8,497 bases of DNA from an uncultured Thiotrichaceae bacterium (GTDB lineage: Bacteria; Pseudomonadota; Gammaproteobacteria; Thiotrichales; Thiotrichaceae). The number at the start of each line of letters is the position of its first letter. Positions within the stretch are counted from its first letter, which is position 1. The translations under genes and the position numbers were made by a program. The stretch is from assembly GCA_937931765.1 (NCBI GenBank), contig CALHAO010000011.1, positions 1 through 8,497 on the forward strand, given 5' to 3'. Under the pieces are notes generated by a model. That model was not told the DNA's origin. It saw nothing but the letters and a program-made list of their open reading frames with translations, and did not search any database. This document shows, piece by piece, positions 7,436 to 8,497 of the stretch.

Positions 7436-7463
7436 ATCATAGTAGACTTTATCGTAATTGCAA
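7436..7463 (-). promoter_or_regulatory. Sigma-70-type promoter candidate for the chemosensory operon
   Basis: On the coding strand a -35 TTGCAA (7458-7463) and a -10 TATGAT (7436-7441; 5 of 6 consensus bases) are separated by 16 bases. The element lies in the 227-base gap (7266-7492) between the unknown 230-aa gene and the response regulator gene. It would start RNA near 7429 and leave a leader of about 165 bases. The rest of the gap is AT-rich. I see no terminator hairpin after the upstream gene, so read-through from it is possible. Confidence 0.5.
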
Positions 7464-7492
7464 CAAAATCCGCCGAAATGCATGTCAATTAA

Positions 7493-8185
7493 TTAATCAG
7501 GAACCTGGCTATTAAGAAATTCTATATACCCTTGTATCAACACTAATTTTTGCCCTGCTTCTTCCTTAACATCTTCGCAGCCTTGTGGAAGGCGCTCTAA
7601 CAATTGCACACCCTGACCAATGAGTATTTCCAGCTGAGAAATATCAAATAACTGCACAGCCAACAAAATATCATCCTTGTCAGAGGATAATAATGTAGCC
7701 ACTAACTCCGGCGCTTTGATCACTGATTCGGGGTTCAGCAGGTCAGCCACCAATTGCGATTCCATCAGCTGAAAATGCGCATCACGGGCGGAGTCTTCCT
7801 GATCCAATTCCTGTTGAGCATGCGCATCATCACCCGCCCCCTGACGAACGGCGACCATTAATGTGCCCAGTAATTTGGCAATCGCCTGCTTTGAGTGGTT
7901 CTGATCATCTGCGACTGCTGAAGCGGTTTCATAAGCACGATCCAGCCGGTCTTTAATACCCAGCACCGTGTCGCTGTCAACATTGCCTGCCAAACTCGTA
8001 GCCTTATGCAATAGCTCACGAAATTCTGCCATAAACGCCAGCAGTACATCATGATCCAAGCGCTGCGCATCCAATAGCACATCATCGTCCAGCTCAAGCT
8101 GCTGGTCTTCAAACAAAGGATTATTTGTCTTGCGTAATAAGTGGCGTTCATGTGAGCCGGGGAAGTCACTGGGTTTAATAATCAT
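7493..8185 (-). CDS. Unrecognised acidic helical soluble protein (230 aa)
   Basis: I do not recognise this family. The protein is cytoplasmic by appearance, with no signal peptide, membrane segment or cysteine cluster. It is rich in Asp, Glu, Gln and Leu and appears almost wholly alpha-helical. Two helical blocks (about 45-115 and 130-230) are joined by an acidic, Gln-rich stretch (GDDAHAQQELDQED). The N-terminal 30 residues are polar and possibly disordered. The ATG at 8185 has a clear AGGAA ribosome binding site (complement of 8194-8198) 8 bases upstream. It lies 59 bases after the transporter gene and 227 bases before the chemosensory operon, with a separate promoter candidate for the latter between them. 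A role in the chemosensory system is therefore only suggested by position. Codon-level coherence and the good start signals make a real gene likely. Confidence 0.8.
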   Translation of the reverse strand: MIIKPSDFPGSHERHLLRKTNNPLFEDQQLELDDDVLLDAQRLDHDVLLAFMAEFRELLHKATSLAGNVDSDTVLGIKDRLDRAYETASAVADDQNHSKQAIAKLLGTLMVAVRQGAGDDAHAQQELDQEDSARDAHFQLMESQLVADLLNPESVIKAPELVATLLSSDKDDILLAVQLFDISQLEILIGQGVQLLERLPQGCEDVKEEAGQKLVLIQGYIEFLNSQVPD

Positions 8186-8193
8186 GTTTTAAT

Positions 8194-8198
8194 TTCCT
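8194..8198 (-). promoter_or_regulatory. Ribosome binding site of the unknown 230-aa gene
   Basis: AGGAA on the coding strand, 8 bases before the ATG at 8185, supports that start. Confidence 0.65.
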
Positions 8199-8244
8199 GC
8201 AAAATGAGAGCGGGGAATATCGCATATTTAGAGAGTGACCGGAA

Positions 8245-8497
8245 CTACCCCAACCGACTCAAAGGCCGGAAAAACGCCAACAACATCCCGCCAACCACCA
8301 GCAATATCCCAAGATACTCATAAACATCCGACTGATAGCCCAGCAATAAATCGCCCACTATCGGCACCACCACCGGCGGCAACGCACTAAACAACGTCCC
8401 CAGTTGCGGCCCCAGAATACTCACTGTCTTGCCATAAAAGAAAATGGCCAATACCCCGACGATCAGCCCCTGATACAACAACTGTAGACCTAACATA
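8245..8497 (-). CDS. EamA/DMT-family transporter, C-terminal fragment at the window edge
   Basis: Only the last 83 or so codons are present; the frame is open to the window end, so the ATG at 8496 is probably internal. The fragment shows three hydrophobic helices (roughly residues 6-28, 32-53 and 60-76 of the visible part). They are arranged as at the end of drug/metabolite transporters of the EamA type: a helix with an aromatic turn (AIFFYGKTVSILG), a Pro-containing helix (LPPVVVPIVGDLLLG), then a Gly-rich last helix (YLGILLVVGGMLLAFF). Full family members have about 300 residues and ten helices in the inner membrane. The substrate cannot be deduced. There is no evident functional tie to the chemosensory genes. 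Confidence 0.8.
   Translation of the reverse strand, partial: MLGLQLLYQGLIVGVLAIFFYGKTVSILGPQLGTLFSALPPVVVPIVGDLLLGYQSDVYEYLGILLVVGGMLLAFFRPLSRLG

Noticed and set aside
7466..7488. Perfect -35 hexamer TTGACA (7483-7488) as an alternative operon promoter
   Set aside because: At 17-base spacing the -10 would be TGTTGC, a poor match; the TTGCAA/TATGAT pair slightly downstream is better overall.
7207..7515. Plus-strand open frame of 102 codons across the intergenic gap
   Set aside because: It starts inside the response regulator gene antisense, runs through the AT-rich spacer and has no coding character or family match.
7858..8169. Minus-strand open frame of 103 codons inside the unknown 230-aa gene
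   Set aside because: It has a Trp/Met/Cys-rich composition and no start signal; it is a shifted frame of the longer gene, which has a good ribosome binding site.

Overview
The window looks like a chromosomal piece of a gammaproteobacterium. I infer this from the Pil-Chp style of the chemosensory proteins and the moderate GC content; I cannot name a genus. All eight genes lie on the minus strand, so they are transcribed from high to low coordinates. No tRNA, rRNA, insertion sequence, CRISPR array or plus-strand gene is supported. No gene-free stretch exceeds 300 bases; the longest is the 227-base gap at 7266-7492.

Upstream part (8497-7493): the C-terminal end of an EamA/DMT-family membrane transporter, cut by the window edge, then an unrecognised acidic soluble protein of 230 aa. 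The gap that follows holds a good sigma-70-type promoter candidate and an AT-rich leader of about 165 bases.

Chemosensory operon (7265 to beyond position 1): in transcription order it encodes a single-domain PilH-like response regulator, a short PilI/CheW-like coupling protein, a secreted type-1 periplasmic binding protein of the amino-acid-binding family (Peripla_BP_6/LivJ-like), a PilJ-like methyl-accepting receptor, a large CheA/PilL-like hybrid kinase (HPt, kinase core, CheW-like, receiver), and the start of a small protein that may be a degenerate receiver. The last four genes are tightly packed, with ATGA and ATGACTAA stop/start overlaps at two of the three junctions.

Inferred working model: the binding protein captures a small molecule in the periplasm and presents it to the PilJ-like receptor. 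The CheW-like protein couples the receptor to the hybrid kinase. The phosphate passes to the PilH-like regulator, to the kinase's own receiver, or to a regulator encoded elsewhere. In Pseudomonas aeruginosa the corresponding order is pilG-pilH-pilI-pilJ-pilK-chpA. Here no pilG precedes the pilH-like gene, a solute-binding gene sits between the pilI- and pilJ-like genes, and no pilK methyltransferase lies between the pilJ- and pilL-like genes. That dedicated binding protein inside a Pil-type operon, with no ABC permease or ATPase in view, is the most notable feature of the window.
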